A stretch of 64,000 nt of DNA from Tanypteryx hageni (Eukaryota; Arthropoda; Insecta; Odonata; Petaluridae). Shown piece by piece: positions 45,035 to 56,616 of this stretch. The stretch is taken from contig CM054113.1 of the NCBI GenBank assembly GCA_028673005.1, forward strand, positions 177,365,956 through 177,429,955, read 5' to 3'. The stretch's first letter is position 1. The number at the start of each line of letters is the position of its first letter. Made by a program: the position numbers and the translations under genes. Below the pieces are notes generated by a model that was not told the origin of the DNA, did not search any database, and saw only the letters and a list, made by a program, of their open reading frames with translations.

Positions 45035-46262
45035 ACTCCGTCTAATCGAACCCCTTTACCTCACGCCGCGTAAGACGAGTGATTTAGTAACCTCGGCCAC
45101 CAGATCCTAAGGCTGGCTCTCCGATAAATGTGTATTAGAATTCGCGTGGGAAGATAGATAAGCGTCAATCATAGCAATGAGATTAAACAAAATATTTTAA
45201 TTGTTGGAGGACTTTATTTAATGTGGATTTGTATTGATACTAGCATTCCTAAGTTTGTTGAAGGGTTATTTCTGCTAATAATTGTAGGTTTTATTTATCT
45301 TAATTATTATTGTTGGTAAGTTTTTATTTAGCTTAAAAACTTTTTATCTTAATTCATTTAAGATTATTCTAAAAACTGTTTTTCCCTACGAGTTTCATTA
45401 AGAATTACGTCTGAAAAATCAAGAAACATGTATGCTTTTGATGAATTTTATTATTATTATTAAATTCTTATATCTCCTCTTATAATATTGCCTTATACAT
45501 GCATTTCATTATTATTACATTATAATCAAATGTGTATCGCAATACTTTTAATAATCATTAATGCGATCTTCTCGGAATAGTTCCCATTGGAAATTCATTT
45601 GAACACTATTTTAGATTACTATATTTGTTTATGTAGTTTGTGCCATGAGCATAATTTTATTCTTGGGAACTGTTCACTTGGCTTATTATTTGCTTAGGAT
45701 GAAATCTTTTCTAATTATATGCCTTTAAGACCAGTTGTCCTTGCATTTTTCTAAAAGCCCTCGCATTTAAGTATCATATTCTTTTTTTAAGTATTTATGA
45801 AAGTTAGGTAATACTGTTGTAAAGGATGTTAATTTGAAAAAATTAAATAAAAAATTTTAAAGTGTCGTGTTCTAGCTTAGCATTTCTTCAGCTAACTATA
45901 TTTATACAGTGGTTGTATATGGATTGTTGATGTGATGTTAGGAAAAAACAATTTATTATTTTGGTCATTTAAGTTGGGTGACTAAAATATTAAATATTCA
46001 AGTTTCACTCCTACTAGTATATAAAGCTGAATTACTCTGAACTAGCAATATATTTTAGTTAATTTTAAGCAATATGAATGGATAAGTCAGTATTTTCATC
46101 AATGAAACAAAAGACACTATCAAACTTCTTACTACTTACATACCAAACATTCTTACGTTTGTCACTGAGTTCTCTACTTCTAACTACCATTCTCAAAACT
46201 GTAAAAAGATTAAAGTTTAAATAGAGAGACCCCCATATCACTCAAGAGCTGGTAGACACTTT
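45035..46262 (-). repeat. ~1.2-kb dispersed repeat E, copy 1, with tRNA-like terminus
   Basis: It is homologous in inverted orientation to 59895-60690. Shared blocks include the edge AGAGAGACCCCCATATCACT, a long central block around CAACTTAAATGACMAAAATA, and a tRNA-like end at 45035-45110. The latter reads on the minus strand GGATCTGGTGGCCGAGG, ACTCGTCTTACGC and GGGGTTCGATTA (A-box- and B-box-like). The copy contains extra AT-rich sequence relative to the other, at about 45360-45850. No coding. Confidence 0.8.
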
Positions 46263-46314
46263 TGCAAATTTTTGCGCCCATGCAAGCAGAAAGGTTATTT
46301 AATTATATATTATA

Positions 46315-47093
46315 CTAGTTGAAGGTGCTTGCATACTGCAAGCATTTCATCTCACCTTGAAAAATCATTCATTTTTCGGACAGATATTTCATCTTGAGTA
46401 ATATTTCTTTAATTCGAAAGATTTCTCCTCTGGACAGGTTTTTGATTTTCATTATGGAACAATAATGGAGTAAAACTATCGCTAATTTTTGCAATTTTAG
46501 GAATATTATACTTTTCTCAAATTGGGTTAATATTGCCACACATTTCTGCCAAATTTTAAATTTATAGTACAATTAAGTGAAATAACATTTATCTAATTTT
46601 TTAAATTTAAGTAATTTTTAACGACCAAGATAAAAATTTTATGGATAAATTGAAATTTGTATTCGTTTACAAAGGCAAACTTCTAAATAATTTAAAAATT
46701 TCAGCTCCCTAACTTGCGGCGTAGTGTCTAAGCCTCTACCAATTTGTTTAAACTTTAAGAATTTTTGACTGCCAAACAAAGAAAAATATCAAAATTTCTA
46801 TAATCCCTATTTCGTTTTTATACAAATCCTACCACTAAAAACAATTTCAGCTTCGTAGCACATTTGGAAATAGATATACCTTGAAAATTTGTTTAAACAA
46901 TTGTGAATTTTTACCGGCCGCATTGTTGCACTTTTTTAAGATTTTCGTTTTTTCTAGTCGGTTTTGCACAAAATCCTTCCTATGAAAAAAACTTCGCATC
47001 TCCAGCTCTCCTGGAAGTGCCTAAACATTAGTATCCTCCTATAAGTATGTTATATCCTCCTCCTCCTCTGTAAGAAACGTCTATATATAATGA
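46315..47093 (-). mobile_element. Non-autonomous Helitron-like element, family A, copy 1
   Basis: Read on the minus strand, it starts TCATTATATATAGACGTTTC and ends with hairpin GCTTGCAGTATGCAAGC, nine bases (ACCTTCAAC overlapping the end) and CTAG. The next base is T, as expected for insertion between A and T. It has no terminal inverted repeats. The body is AT-rich with internal duplications (TTTAAAAATTTCAGCTCC... and TTGTTTAAAC phrases) and no Rep/helicase coding. It abuts the second copy with no intervening base. Confidence 0.7.
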
Positions 47094-47806
47094 CTAATAG
47101 AAGGTGCTTGCATACTGCAAGCATTTCATCTCACCTTAAAAAAACATTCATTTTTCAGAGCGATATTTCATCATGGTAAATATTTCTTTAATTCAAAAAA
47201 TTTCTCCCGGGACCGATTTTCGTTTTTTCCTTATGGAAAAATAATCGAGTAAAACAATCACTAATTTTTAAAATTTTAGGAATATTATATTTTTTCCACA
47301 TTGGGTTAATAATGCTACACATTTTTGCCAAATTTTAAATTTATAGCACATTGAGAAGTTAAATAACATTTATCTAATTGTTTAAATTTAAATGATTTTT
47401 AACGGCCGTAATAAATCTAAATAATTTAAAAATTTCAGCTCTCTAACTCGCCCCGTAGTATCTAAACATTTACCTATTTGTTTAAACTTTAAGAATTTTT
47501 AACTGCCAAAAAAATTAAAATATCAAAATTTGTATGTTCCCTATTTAGTTTTTTTAAAACCAAATCCTACCTCTAAAAAATAAATCAGCTCCGTAGCACT
47601 TTCGGGAATACATAAACCTTGAAAATTTGTTTAAACAATTGCGAATTTTTAGCGGTCGCATTGTTGCACTTTTTCCAGATTTTCGTTTTTTCTAGTCGGT
47701 TTTGCACAAATTCCTACCTAAGAAAAAAATTAGAATCTCCAGCTCATCTAGAAGTGCCTAAACATTAGTATCCTCCTCCTCTGTAAGGAACGTCTATATA
47801 TAATGA
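47094..47806 (-). mobile_element. Non-autonomous Helitron-like element, family A, copy 2
   Basis: It has the same hairpin (GCTTGCATACTGCAAGC on the plus strand at 47107-47123) and the same TC end (CGTCTATATATAATGA at 47791-47806), and is alignable with copy 1 along its whole length. The 3' terminus reads TTAG where copy 1 has CTAG. It is 66 bp shorter than copy 1, largely through a deletion near 47410. Confidence 0.7.
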
Positions 47807-49700
47807 TAATATATATATTATAGAGTTTATTCATATTAAAATATTAACTATATAAAAGTTGGCTATAAAAATTCATTTGTATATCTTTACTTGTTTTATT
47901 TTCTATTCTACTACACTTCAGCAATGGACAGTTGATCCATACATATTAGCGTACTAACAGTAACATTTATTAATCCGTTTTTTTAGACAAATACATGCAA
48001 AATATGATATCAGAAAGAGATTTTGACATTTACTTTTTGTATTTTAAACCTGATAATGCTCTATTAATTTGTTTTCCAATTTTTTTCTATCATTTTTAAA
48101 CTATCACTTACAAATGTAATTTATGGTATGAGAATTCCTTGAAATGACTAACACATACTGAAACATTTACTGTCAATATAAGTAATCAATTCGGCAAGTA
48201 AACGTTGGGAAACCAGCATTAGTCATGGTTTGGACTTTTGTTTTACTATTATACTAAGTAAGTGTAACCTGTTACACTAATAGATTTTTTAAACAAATTC
48301 CATGGAATTACAGGATACGATAGCAAATTCAAATTTTTGTTTCAATTATTTAAAAAATATATCCTTTCAAATAATTAAAACAGGTGAAAAAGACAAAATA
48401 CACACTATCTATAAGTTAAAGATGAATATTTCAGAAGTAAAATAATGAGGGTTAAAGAAGTTTTCTTTTTTTAAATAAAATCAAAACATTAGCCGCTTCT
48501 GAGCGGATTTATTTCTACAACGAGAGAGGAAATATGTACATACGTATCATGCGTGCAGAGGCGTTGATTACGATTTATGCAATCATGCCGAAAAATATAA
48601 ATATTAATTGCTTAGTATAGTGTCTAAGAACTGAAAAATGGTATGCCAGTAGTGATGTCAAGGAAATATCGAATTTTTGATTAGCTAGTTTATTTCCTAA
48701 TCGATTGTAATTATTCAAACAATCGACAGTATAGTATTAATAAATCCATATGTTCACGTTCATTCCTATGTCGTAAATTACCCTTTCTTTTCACTTACAA
48801 TCTCTGTGTATAAGTTAAGAAAATATACGTATTCACGTTCATTTTTTTGTCGTAGATTATCCATTTCCCGTCATTTACCAAATCTTGCGTGCGAACGAAC
48901 GAAAATCGAATTAATTAGCTATTTACAGCAGGTATTGTTTACTTCGGTTGCTACGAAAATTATTTTCGTATGACAAAAATTAAAAAAAACACGGGAAGCT
49001 TTTTATTTTCAAAGTGAATTACGAAATTCTCATTTGATTTTCTTGAAATCGGCTACTCAGATAAAAATGTACCGAACGAAACATATGCTATTTGATTAGT
49101 TCTACAAAATAATTTGAAGACATTTTAGTTATGTAATATTTTACGAGATATAAAGAAAAGTTCATTTTTTGTCACAATTAAAGTGGCATTCCCTATTATG
49201 CTCCGTGAAATATTTATATCATGTTTCTTAGTTTGTTTGCCCATATGTTCTAAATACCAAATTTCATGAACATCCCTCCAGTAGTTTCGCAGTTGATGCA
49301 TGCGGACTTTTTGTAAAGAACGCCTAAAAATGGAGAACTTGATGTGGAAAAACATTTTCTACCATAGCACGATGCCGAAAATTTCTTCGAGTTTTATCAG
49401 CGCAAACGCCTTCCCTCGTTATCATTTAAAGTTAGATCATTAGAACATAATAATCTCTGAGAAACGAATTACCTTATCAGAACAAATTTTTGTGAGTTTA
49501 CTAGAGAGTAATCGAGCTCTTACTTACGGCTGAAAACATTTTCAAGAGTGAGCACTCGAGTTTCAACTTTTTTAAAATTCATGCACTTATCTTAGGCATG
49601 CGTTCTTGCGAATCAATATTTGTGTGACAAATACTTTGTGCCGTTAAATAAATTAGAAGTAACTAACTGCTTCCCGTCTCTATCCCGAAAACTCCGAGAA
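47807..49700. other. AT-rich stretch without a recognisable gene
   Basis: About 1.9 kb, no frame above 76 codons with a recognisable domain, no repeat noticed. Confidence 0.5.
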
Positions 49701-50640
49701 GAAACTCCAGAAAAAGAAAACCGCGACTTATGCTCCAAGGTTACACGGTCACATCGCTTTTTTTAAAGAGCCTCGTAGTAAAATTGCGTGGGAGTAGGCG
49801 AGACAGGACTCTTATCTCTTTCCCTTTCCATCTCCAGGGGAAGGAGATAGAACAAGAAAGAGAGAGAGAGAGGGGAGAAGAAGAGGAACTGGCTTCACTC
49901 CTCGCAAGGGTTCTCGCAAGAAAGTGTGAAGAGGCCTCAGGGCTCTCCGAGTGGATCGTTTACATGGGACTCAATGAAAGTTGCTTTGTAGGAGCGAGGT
50001 CGAGGGAAGGAGAGAATGGGAAAGAGATTGAGAGGGAGAGGAAGATAGGAGGTCAAATCGGGGTCACGCGGGAGGGCAGGGAAAAGGCTCCTCTCCGGCG
50101 ACGATCTTCTCCCTTTCCCTTCTCATCAGAATATCTCTCTCCCATCTCCCAACGCCTCTGCTTTTCTTCTCCTTTTTTTCTATTCCATTTCAGTCCGTCT
50201 TTTTTCTCGCCTCCTCTCCCTCCCTCTCTCCCTCACCCCTCCACCTCCACCCCTCTCTCGGTTTGGCACTCGCTCCCTCCAATCCCAGAATCCTCAACCT
50301 TCCATTTTGTCGAGCCTCCCTCCAGGGCTTGATGTTCGCCGGACAGCCTCATCGACTGGAGATCCGTTCCCCGCAGGCGGTGAGGAAAGGAGAGAGATAT
50401 ATATAGAGAAAGAGGGAGAAAGAGAGAGAGATTGGGATTGCGGTCGGACGTGGTCCAGAGGGACTGTATGGAGCGCAGAGTGATGCAGATGCCTAACTCC
50501 CTCTGAAATTGGGATTGGCGGGGGAGAGAGAGAGAAGAATGATTCTGTTCAACCATTCTTTCCCTTTCCTTCCCTTTTATCCCACGAATAACCAACAAGT
50601 GAGCCTCTGTATTAAATGTAAACGACCTCCACTTTAAACA
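49701..50640. repeat. Mixed purine-rich and pyrimidine-rich tract
   Basis: AG-rich at 49840-50090, CT-rich at 50105-50270, AG-rich again at 50370-50540. The 200-codon frame at 49730-50332 and the opposing 139-codon frame derive from this composition and have no domain. Confidence 0.6.
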
Positions 50641-52035
50641 AAAAAACAACAAAGGTTAAAAGTGTCGTTCGATAAAGCTCCCAACTATCGAATAACAGGA
50701 ATTTGGATTAACCGGAATTTTTAAAACTTATAACTTCAAAGTTTTTATTCTGAATTACATATGTAGGATGTTAACTCGCCCTATACATACCTAATAAATA
50801 TTGTAATATTTTACTTGTGTTACTAATCTGTTACTTATTTTCCTTGGGTGTTTCCTTTATCAATATTAACATATGCTTTTCGTTTGTTTGAATTAGATAC
50901 GCGTAATTAGGGATATCGATCAGACGGAATATGCATGGCCCCGAGTAAATCAGGGTATATGATAGGAAAAATAGGTTCATGCGAATATTCTCCAATACTA
51001 AATTACGGACGTAGCCGCCGGCATTAATTTTCTTCATCAATGTGGAGAGAATTTAAATAACGTGTGGTGGTAATTAACAGCGTTTCACAGCTTTCATTAT
51101 CCATCGTGTGATAAATTAATTACTGAAATTGTCACAGAGTTAAACCAGTAAGTAAAAAGTCACTTAGGCAAAACACATTTTGTTTCCCTATAAATAGTTA
51201 CCAATTAAAATTCAAATAGATTCATTGTCCGCAAAGTGCGATATAAATTTAATACACAGTAAATATCTTTCCCGTGTGCAGTACGGCCATATTTTTTGGA
51301 ATATTTAATACAAAGCAAAAAGCCAGCTGGAAGCCTTCTATAAATTTAAGGTAATCGAGGGGGAAAATTTTGTTCAAACAGTAACGTGAATGTAAGGCAA
51401 CTTGGACATTATTTGATACATTTAATGTAATTTATTAGTTTCTAAAAGCAATTAAGAGGTATCTCGTGAGTTTTCTTTATATGACATGCAAGATACCGTA
51501 TTTCCCGGCCTTTTATGACGTTACAGGATTTTTAGAAAAAATCTCAATAAACGTATTTGTACTTACATAATTTACAGGAACAAAAACACTTTCACTTTAT
51601 ATAATTAAGTAATCAGTTACATATTTTAACTCGTCCACCTGTTTAAAAATAGCAATCATTCTTATCTCTTATATTCAATAATATAACGTTGCTATCTTTT
51701 CATGCAAGGGAGTGAGATTATGAAAAACTCTAACGGAGCTCATTATCTTTTTCGACTTTGAACCGAGAACAGAAAAACTAAATCACAAGTAATATGATAA
51801 TGAAAGGCTCTTTGTTGTGGCGAAAAATTCGAGACAGATATGGTGCTTTACGTATTCACGTTAATTACTTATTCCTAAAACAACCACCTTTATGCATACA
51901 ACACAAGAAAAATATCCCATTTCTAGAATTATTTTATATTAGATCTAGCAAAATTCATCAAAAATATTGTTTTCTTCTTCGGCTAAAGTGAAGGTGATTG
52001 GTAAAAAAACCTAAACAATCCTATTTATAATTTCC
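50641..52035. other. AT-rich stretch without a recognisable gene
   Basis: Nothing recognised. ATCGAATAACAGGAATTTGG at about 50687 and AACCGGAATTT recall pogo-type ends, but no pair was found. Confidence 0.45.
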
Positions 52036-52350
52036 TAAGTGTCTGTCCGTCCGCCCTTCTCAGTATCTCAGGAACTGTTTGTGTTAGAGAAATGCAGTAA
52101 ACGATATTTTGTTTCTGCCAGCTTGGAAATCCCAGAAAAAGTATTTACTTTTTCATTTTTCATCTTGAAACAAAATGGAGACCGTTTAAAATATATAAAA
52201 ATTTGTTTTGGAAACGTTGCGTCGGAGAAAAACATCTTTTTTAAAAATAAATATGTTCATGAACAAGCAATCTAAAATATGTACTTGCTTTATGTAGCTC
52301 CAATAGCCCCAACAAGGTTAAAAAACTTTAGAATCTATTTTCGGTGAATT
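52036..52350. other. Stretch with CTGTCCGTCCGCCC phrase, no gene
   Basis: It starts with a CTGTCCGTCCGCCC and CTCAGGAACTGTT phrase similar in kind to 30441-30480. A 78-codon frame follows with no known domain. Confidence 0.4.
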
Positions 52351-52393
52351 ACCACTGAAGACAGATGCTTTGTAGCCGAAATGCGCATATGGT
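52351..52393 (+). ncRNA. Hammerhead-ribozyme-like core with pairing helix I
   Basis: The elements, in order: ACCA (52351-52354), CTGAAGA (CUGANGA box, 52355-52361), a hairpin closed by GCT/AGC (52367-52376), GAA (52378-52380), ATGCGCAT (52381-52388, tiny self-complementary helix III), A (52389, NUH cleavage base), TGGT (52390-52393). ACCA and TGGT are perfectly complementary and make helix I exactly where the hammerhead requires it. This is the copy in the window where all three helices and the core fit together. Helix II is weak (3 bp). The same module occurs at 21740 with a better helix II but a poor helix I. Confidence 0.55.
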
Positions 52394-52445
52394 TTTGTAA
52401 CTTTGTTGTGGCTATTGGAGATACCTAAAGCTGATACATTTTTTA

Positions 52446-52510
52446 AATTGCTTGTTCTTGAAATTTTTCAGCCATAAAACGTGCTCGATTGTTTCCTGTT
52501 GAATTAAATA
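52446..52510. repeat. Dispersed repeat shared with 35866-35930
   Basis: See the entry at 35866. Here it lies just downstream of a hammerhead-like core, so both may be parts of one retroelement. Confidence 0.65.
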
Positions 52511-52959
52511 AAAACGTGTCTTGATAAGGTCAGTTTTGAAAAATTATTTTCTGATTAGCGAGAATAAATACGAGACCATTTTTAAATATATCTTTTTAAA
52601 GGGGTGGAATTAAAAGACAACGATGCGTTAGCATGGATATTTTCTTTTAACGACGAGATATTGGTTCATATCGCGTCAAACTCACATCTCTTTTCTACGC
52701 ATGGTAGGGAAAAAATATTTAAAATGTAATATTTTTCGTTTGTTGGATTTATGTCCAATGGGTAGTTATTTTATTTAGCCGGTATTTAAATAGAGAGATG
52801 GCGGTGTGGGATGATGGGAGCAGTTTCCTATATATCTCTCTCTCTCTCTTCACGAAAAGTTCCCTGGTTTGAATTTCGCAATTTCCGGATTTTCGACCCC
52901 GTTTGGCCCAGTTCCCTAATTGCGTGTGTTGTGCGGTGAGGATGGGCAAATGCGCCACT
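52511..52959. other. Stretch without a recognisable gene
   Basis: AT-rich with a (CT)n run at about 52834-52851. Confidence 0.5.
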
Positions 52960-53075
52960 CCGTCCTTTTTAGCGGGGGAGAGAGAGGAGAAGTGAGGGGG
53001 GAGGAAAAGGCGCTAAGCCTGGTGTTGACCACACGGTGCACTTTCGCAAGATTAGGCAAATTCCCGCGTCTCTGT
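52960..53075 (+). mobile_element. Possible decayed SINE family 1 body
   Basis: CACTCCGTCC, then GCGCTAAGCCTGGTGTTG, CGGTGCACTTTCGCAAGATT and AGGCAAATTCCCGCG follow the same order as the distal body at 13878-13945 and 820-890. They are broken by a purine-rich insertion. Similarity is partial. Confidence 0.35.
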
Positions 53076-55201
53076 TCCGATGTAGATGCATTTGGTGACC
53101 ATGTAAGCGCCTCCCATTGAAGTTTAGCGTAAGGCAGGGATCGCAGAGGAAGTGGAAGAGGGGCTAGATGTTCGGAAGTGGACAAATAAAAATACTTGGA
53201 AAACGCGGCATTTTGTGGAGTCTGTTCGATTAAAATCGAATTTATATATCATTAGAATCAAAATGGATTTAAGTCTATCATCATCGCATGAACAATATTC
53301 GGGGAATTTTGCTGTGAATTGGTTAACAATGGCAGAAAAAAGTTTAATCTAATGGCAAGCTTTGAAATAGGAACTTGTTAATGATAGTCTTACCTACCTC
53401 TTTATCAAATTTGATAGAGAATTAAAAAAAATAACGACGCAGTAAGTAGCTGCGATGATCAAAATTTCCCTCCAATCGAATCTGCGTTTTGTAAATCCTA
53501 AAATGCTGTCCCAACGAAAGACCATGAACCACTCTCTCCTATGAGATTCACTATGTATAATCTGACTTGTTTATTCAAAGTTAAATTTCTTTTATTCAAG
53601 TTTTCCGCTCCACGTTTTGTCTTCCTTTCCTCGTAAAATACGTATTATTTGGCTTAAAAAACAATTTTTTATCTGTACTTTTTTATACTTTGTTCATAAA
53701 TAACCTTATTTTAAGCGTTTATATTTGTGAATGACTCGAATTTAAATTAATCGCTCGTTTTACAGCGTTGCGTTATCTCTATGTAATATATTGTTAAATC
53801 TATCGTGCTTATATCATGATCAGGTTCATCCACGTTTCACGTTGACGTTAAACAATTCACGTACGATAGCCTATGTCTATCAACATGCTGGCATGTTTGC
53901 CCCTTATAGATCCCAAATCATCGGTTTCGCTCCACTGGTTGACAATGAAATGATTCCAGATCAACTTTTCACCGTTAGGAAAGCGATACCCTGGGCATAA
54001 TACCACGTAATAATAACCAAACACCCAGTTGCCTCGAAAATCTATGCATTATTGTTTGAATGAAAGATGAACAAAATACTGGACTTTTCGCCTGATGCCG
54101 AGGAACACAAAAGAGGTGAAAAAGCGCAAAAATTTTATTAACCGCGGGATTTTGGGACAGGAACAACGGTTGCATACTTTTAGGGGGCGCGATTATCACC
54201 TCCTAGTACACAGCTCCGAAAGTGCATCAGCGAAAAGGAAGGGAAAGGGAAAGGAAGGAAATAATGCGAAAATAAAATGGCCACGCAGATCTTTTAGAGA
54301 AATCTGGCAACAAAATGGCGCCGTTTTAAAAAAGGACGAGGCAACGGGAAATCAGCGACATAAAAAAACAAAGATAGCCGAGGTTTCGTTTGGTTTGCAA
54401 AGCATTTAAGTCAGACGAATGTGAAAGAGGAAGTGGGAAGATAGAGGGCGTGGAAAGAGGGGCGAGAGACGGCGAAAGAGAAGGACGTGTCTGGAATGGA
54501 AGCGGGAGGAATACACACTTCAATCAGACCGACCGCTAGGGTGGGCTGCTTTACAAAAAAAAATGCCGCGATCCTTATTATCATTACCCGAAAGATTTAT
54601 TTTCTATCTTTCGTCAATTTTTTTAAACCTGTCTCTCGCCACCATTTTCGGCCATCATCTCCGCCTTTAATCTAGTCCCCATGTGATGTGATTAAAATCT
54701 CACCCTTTTGCTGTGTCATCGTGTACAATTCCGCGTACCTTTTCGCCGGCCATCTCCTTCATCTTTCTCTCGACCACCGGCGGTGTTTATGGGGCGCATT
54801 TCAAGGGAAACCTATTCTTAGAGATCTGCGCGGGCGGTCCGACGAACGGGCTCTTTTAAATCTGATTGGTAATTGGATGGAGCGCGTAGGAGAGAGTGGG
54901 CGGTTGGGGTCCTGTCGCCACAGATCGCGGAAAGCACTCGACTCTAACGATAAACAGATATGAAATGGACGAAAGTTAAATAAAAGAGGGGAGCAAAATG
55001 CATGCGACTCGAGCGCCAAATTCCTTCGTGTTTTCCACTTTGAACTTGTGCTTACAATTCTGGCTCAATTTCCAGAGATCTGGATGAGTGGAAAAATTCA
55101 GTTTACTCCATAAAGTGTAGGAAACGAGCAGTGAGCGAATGAAATGAACGAAGCTGTTTGAATTTTGTACACATTTCAATTGAAAAATTTAAACTATTTA
55201 C
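53076..55201. other. Stretch without a recognisable gene
   Basis: Mixed DNA with a GC-richer part at 54170-54960. Frames at 54095-54409 (104 codons, Lys-rich) and 54688-54963 (91 codons) have no domain I recognise. Confidence 0.45.
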
Positions 55202-55240
55202 CTGATGATAATGACAGTCCGCCGAGACTGGTAGGACAAC
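55202..55240 (+). ncRNA. Degenerate hammerhead-like core
   Basis: CTGATGA (55202-55208), then TAATGACAGTCCGCC, GAGAC and TGGTAGGAC. GAAAC is changed to GAGAC, and helix II is not evident. The preceding base context (ACCTGATGATAATG) and following GACTGGTAG resemble the 23938 and 63558 copies. Confidence 0.25.
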
Positions 55241-56355
55241 AGTTTTTCCAACTATAGGTAATAAAAGTCAGTTGCGCCTTGGAATGTAATGTTGCCGGAC
55301 TCTGCTGGCGAGTTATGGTTTGATGCAAATAACTAGAGAACGGAGATTACGATTTCGATAATTTTTCACATATACAATATACTGGGATTCTCGTACGTTT
55401 TAAAAATGTCATTGTGTATCGTAATATCATGAGTTCGATTCCAGGGGCGTTCATTTTTTCCATTTGATCAATACGGGTACGGGTGTAGCGTATTAATGAT
55501 TATCTTTTTAAAATTATTTAGTACCATCAAAGAAATTCGGAAAAAAGAACATTTCATTTTCCTTCCGTTGATTTTCGGATACGCGTGAAATTGATCCACA
55601 AATTAACTTTTAATTTTCAATTTACGCATTTTTTCATTATAATCTTTCGTTGTGTTCTTTGCATTGTTTACGGTTTCGTGTATTTGCATGTAATCGAATG
55701 GGATTATAAATTCGTGTCCCATCTGACCCAATATTGAAATTTCAATATTAAGATTTAATTTGCGGAATTTAAAAAATTAATAGATTTTGAGTACATTTTC
55801 TGCGAAAGCTGAATAACATTTGGCGGAGGTTCACTTCTTTAATATGTATATTTTTTGTTATATTTTTGTTTACAAATGAAATTCATTTTTCTATCAAACT
55901 ATTAAAATATATGATTTACATTTTAAGAAGAGATGAGAAAAAGGCAATGCAAACAAATTTGGACTGTGAGTTGATATAAAAAGTTGTTTCCAAATTTCAA
56001 CTGATAGCAATATATTTGAGTCTCGTTAATGACACTTATGAAGAAAAGGCCTATAATCTGACTGTTTTATTTTATTTGTTCTTGTTTGTATACGAAATTA
56101 GTTTTACCTTCAAAATTTATATCATTAATAGGATTGGTTTGGTTGGGTTTTTTCACCTTATTTTTTAATTTTGGCACAAATATCGTAATAAACTTGGTTG
56201 GAAAAATTGATTACATAAATAAAAAACAAATAAGAAAAATTCAGAGTAGAAAAATGGACTTTGTTCCTAATAACAAAAATATAATTTGTATTACAAATAA
56301 TAAAACAATCCATTATGTGAACTAAAATGTAAAAAATAAGTTTAAAATAAAAATA
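55241..56355. other. AT-rich stretch without a recognisable gene
   Basis: Nothing recognised. Confidence 0.5.
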
Positions 56356-56474
56356 AATGTTCCAGAAAGTAAAAAAGGGATTTGGCCATAACAAAAGTTG
56401 TTTGGCGAAATCTTCATATTTCTTTGCAACAAACATTTTCGTACACCAAAACAATTTTTACTTTCTGGAACATT
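56356..56474. repeat. 119-bp foldback with 20-bp perfect inverted ends
   Basis: AATGTTCCAGAAAGTAAAAA (56356-56375) and its exact reverse complement (56455-56474) enclose 79 bp. It may be a small MITE or part of the Helitron-like element ending at 56615. No target duplication is obvious. Confidence 0.85.
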
Positions 56475-56615
56475 CAATTGTGGGAATTTTGTTTACTTGA
56501 TCACTTTTTAATGTAAGTAAAGTTTGGCTTCATTAGTTTTAATTTCATTTTACTTTAATTTAATTTTATATCTAAGCCAAGCATACCGGTCATTATTGAC
56601 GGGCAATTACACTAG
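56475..56615 (+). mobile_element. Helitron-type 3' terminus, family C, copy 1
   Basis: The ACCGGTCATTATTGACGGG stem-loop is followed by CAATTACA, then CTAG (56612-56615) and a target T. The preceding ~100 bp (AAGTTTGGCTTCATTAGTTT...) aligns with 62475-62560, so both are ends of the same family. The start of the element was not found. Confidence 0.6.
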
Positions 56616-56616
56616 T

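Noticed and set aside
45035..45110. Functional tRNA gene
   Set aside because: A- and B-box-like parts exist, but no full cloverleaf with paired acceptor ends forms, and the sequence is part of a dispersed repeat.
44513..45110. Tyr/Ile-repeat proteins around the TA tracts
   Set aside because: Translations of (TA)n microsatellites.
45885..45915. Further hammerhead core in repeat E (GCTGAAGAAATGCTAAGC on the minus strand; also 60250-60275)
   Set aside because: CTGAAGA is present, but the following GAAAC is reduced to GAAC or lost in both copies and no helix II is convincing.
54095..54409. 104-codon Lys-rich frame as a small nuclear protein
   Set aside because: No motif beyond basic composition; AG-rich background explains the Lys/Arg/Glu content.
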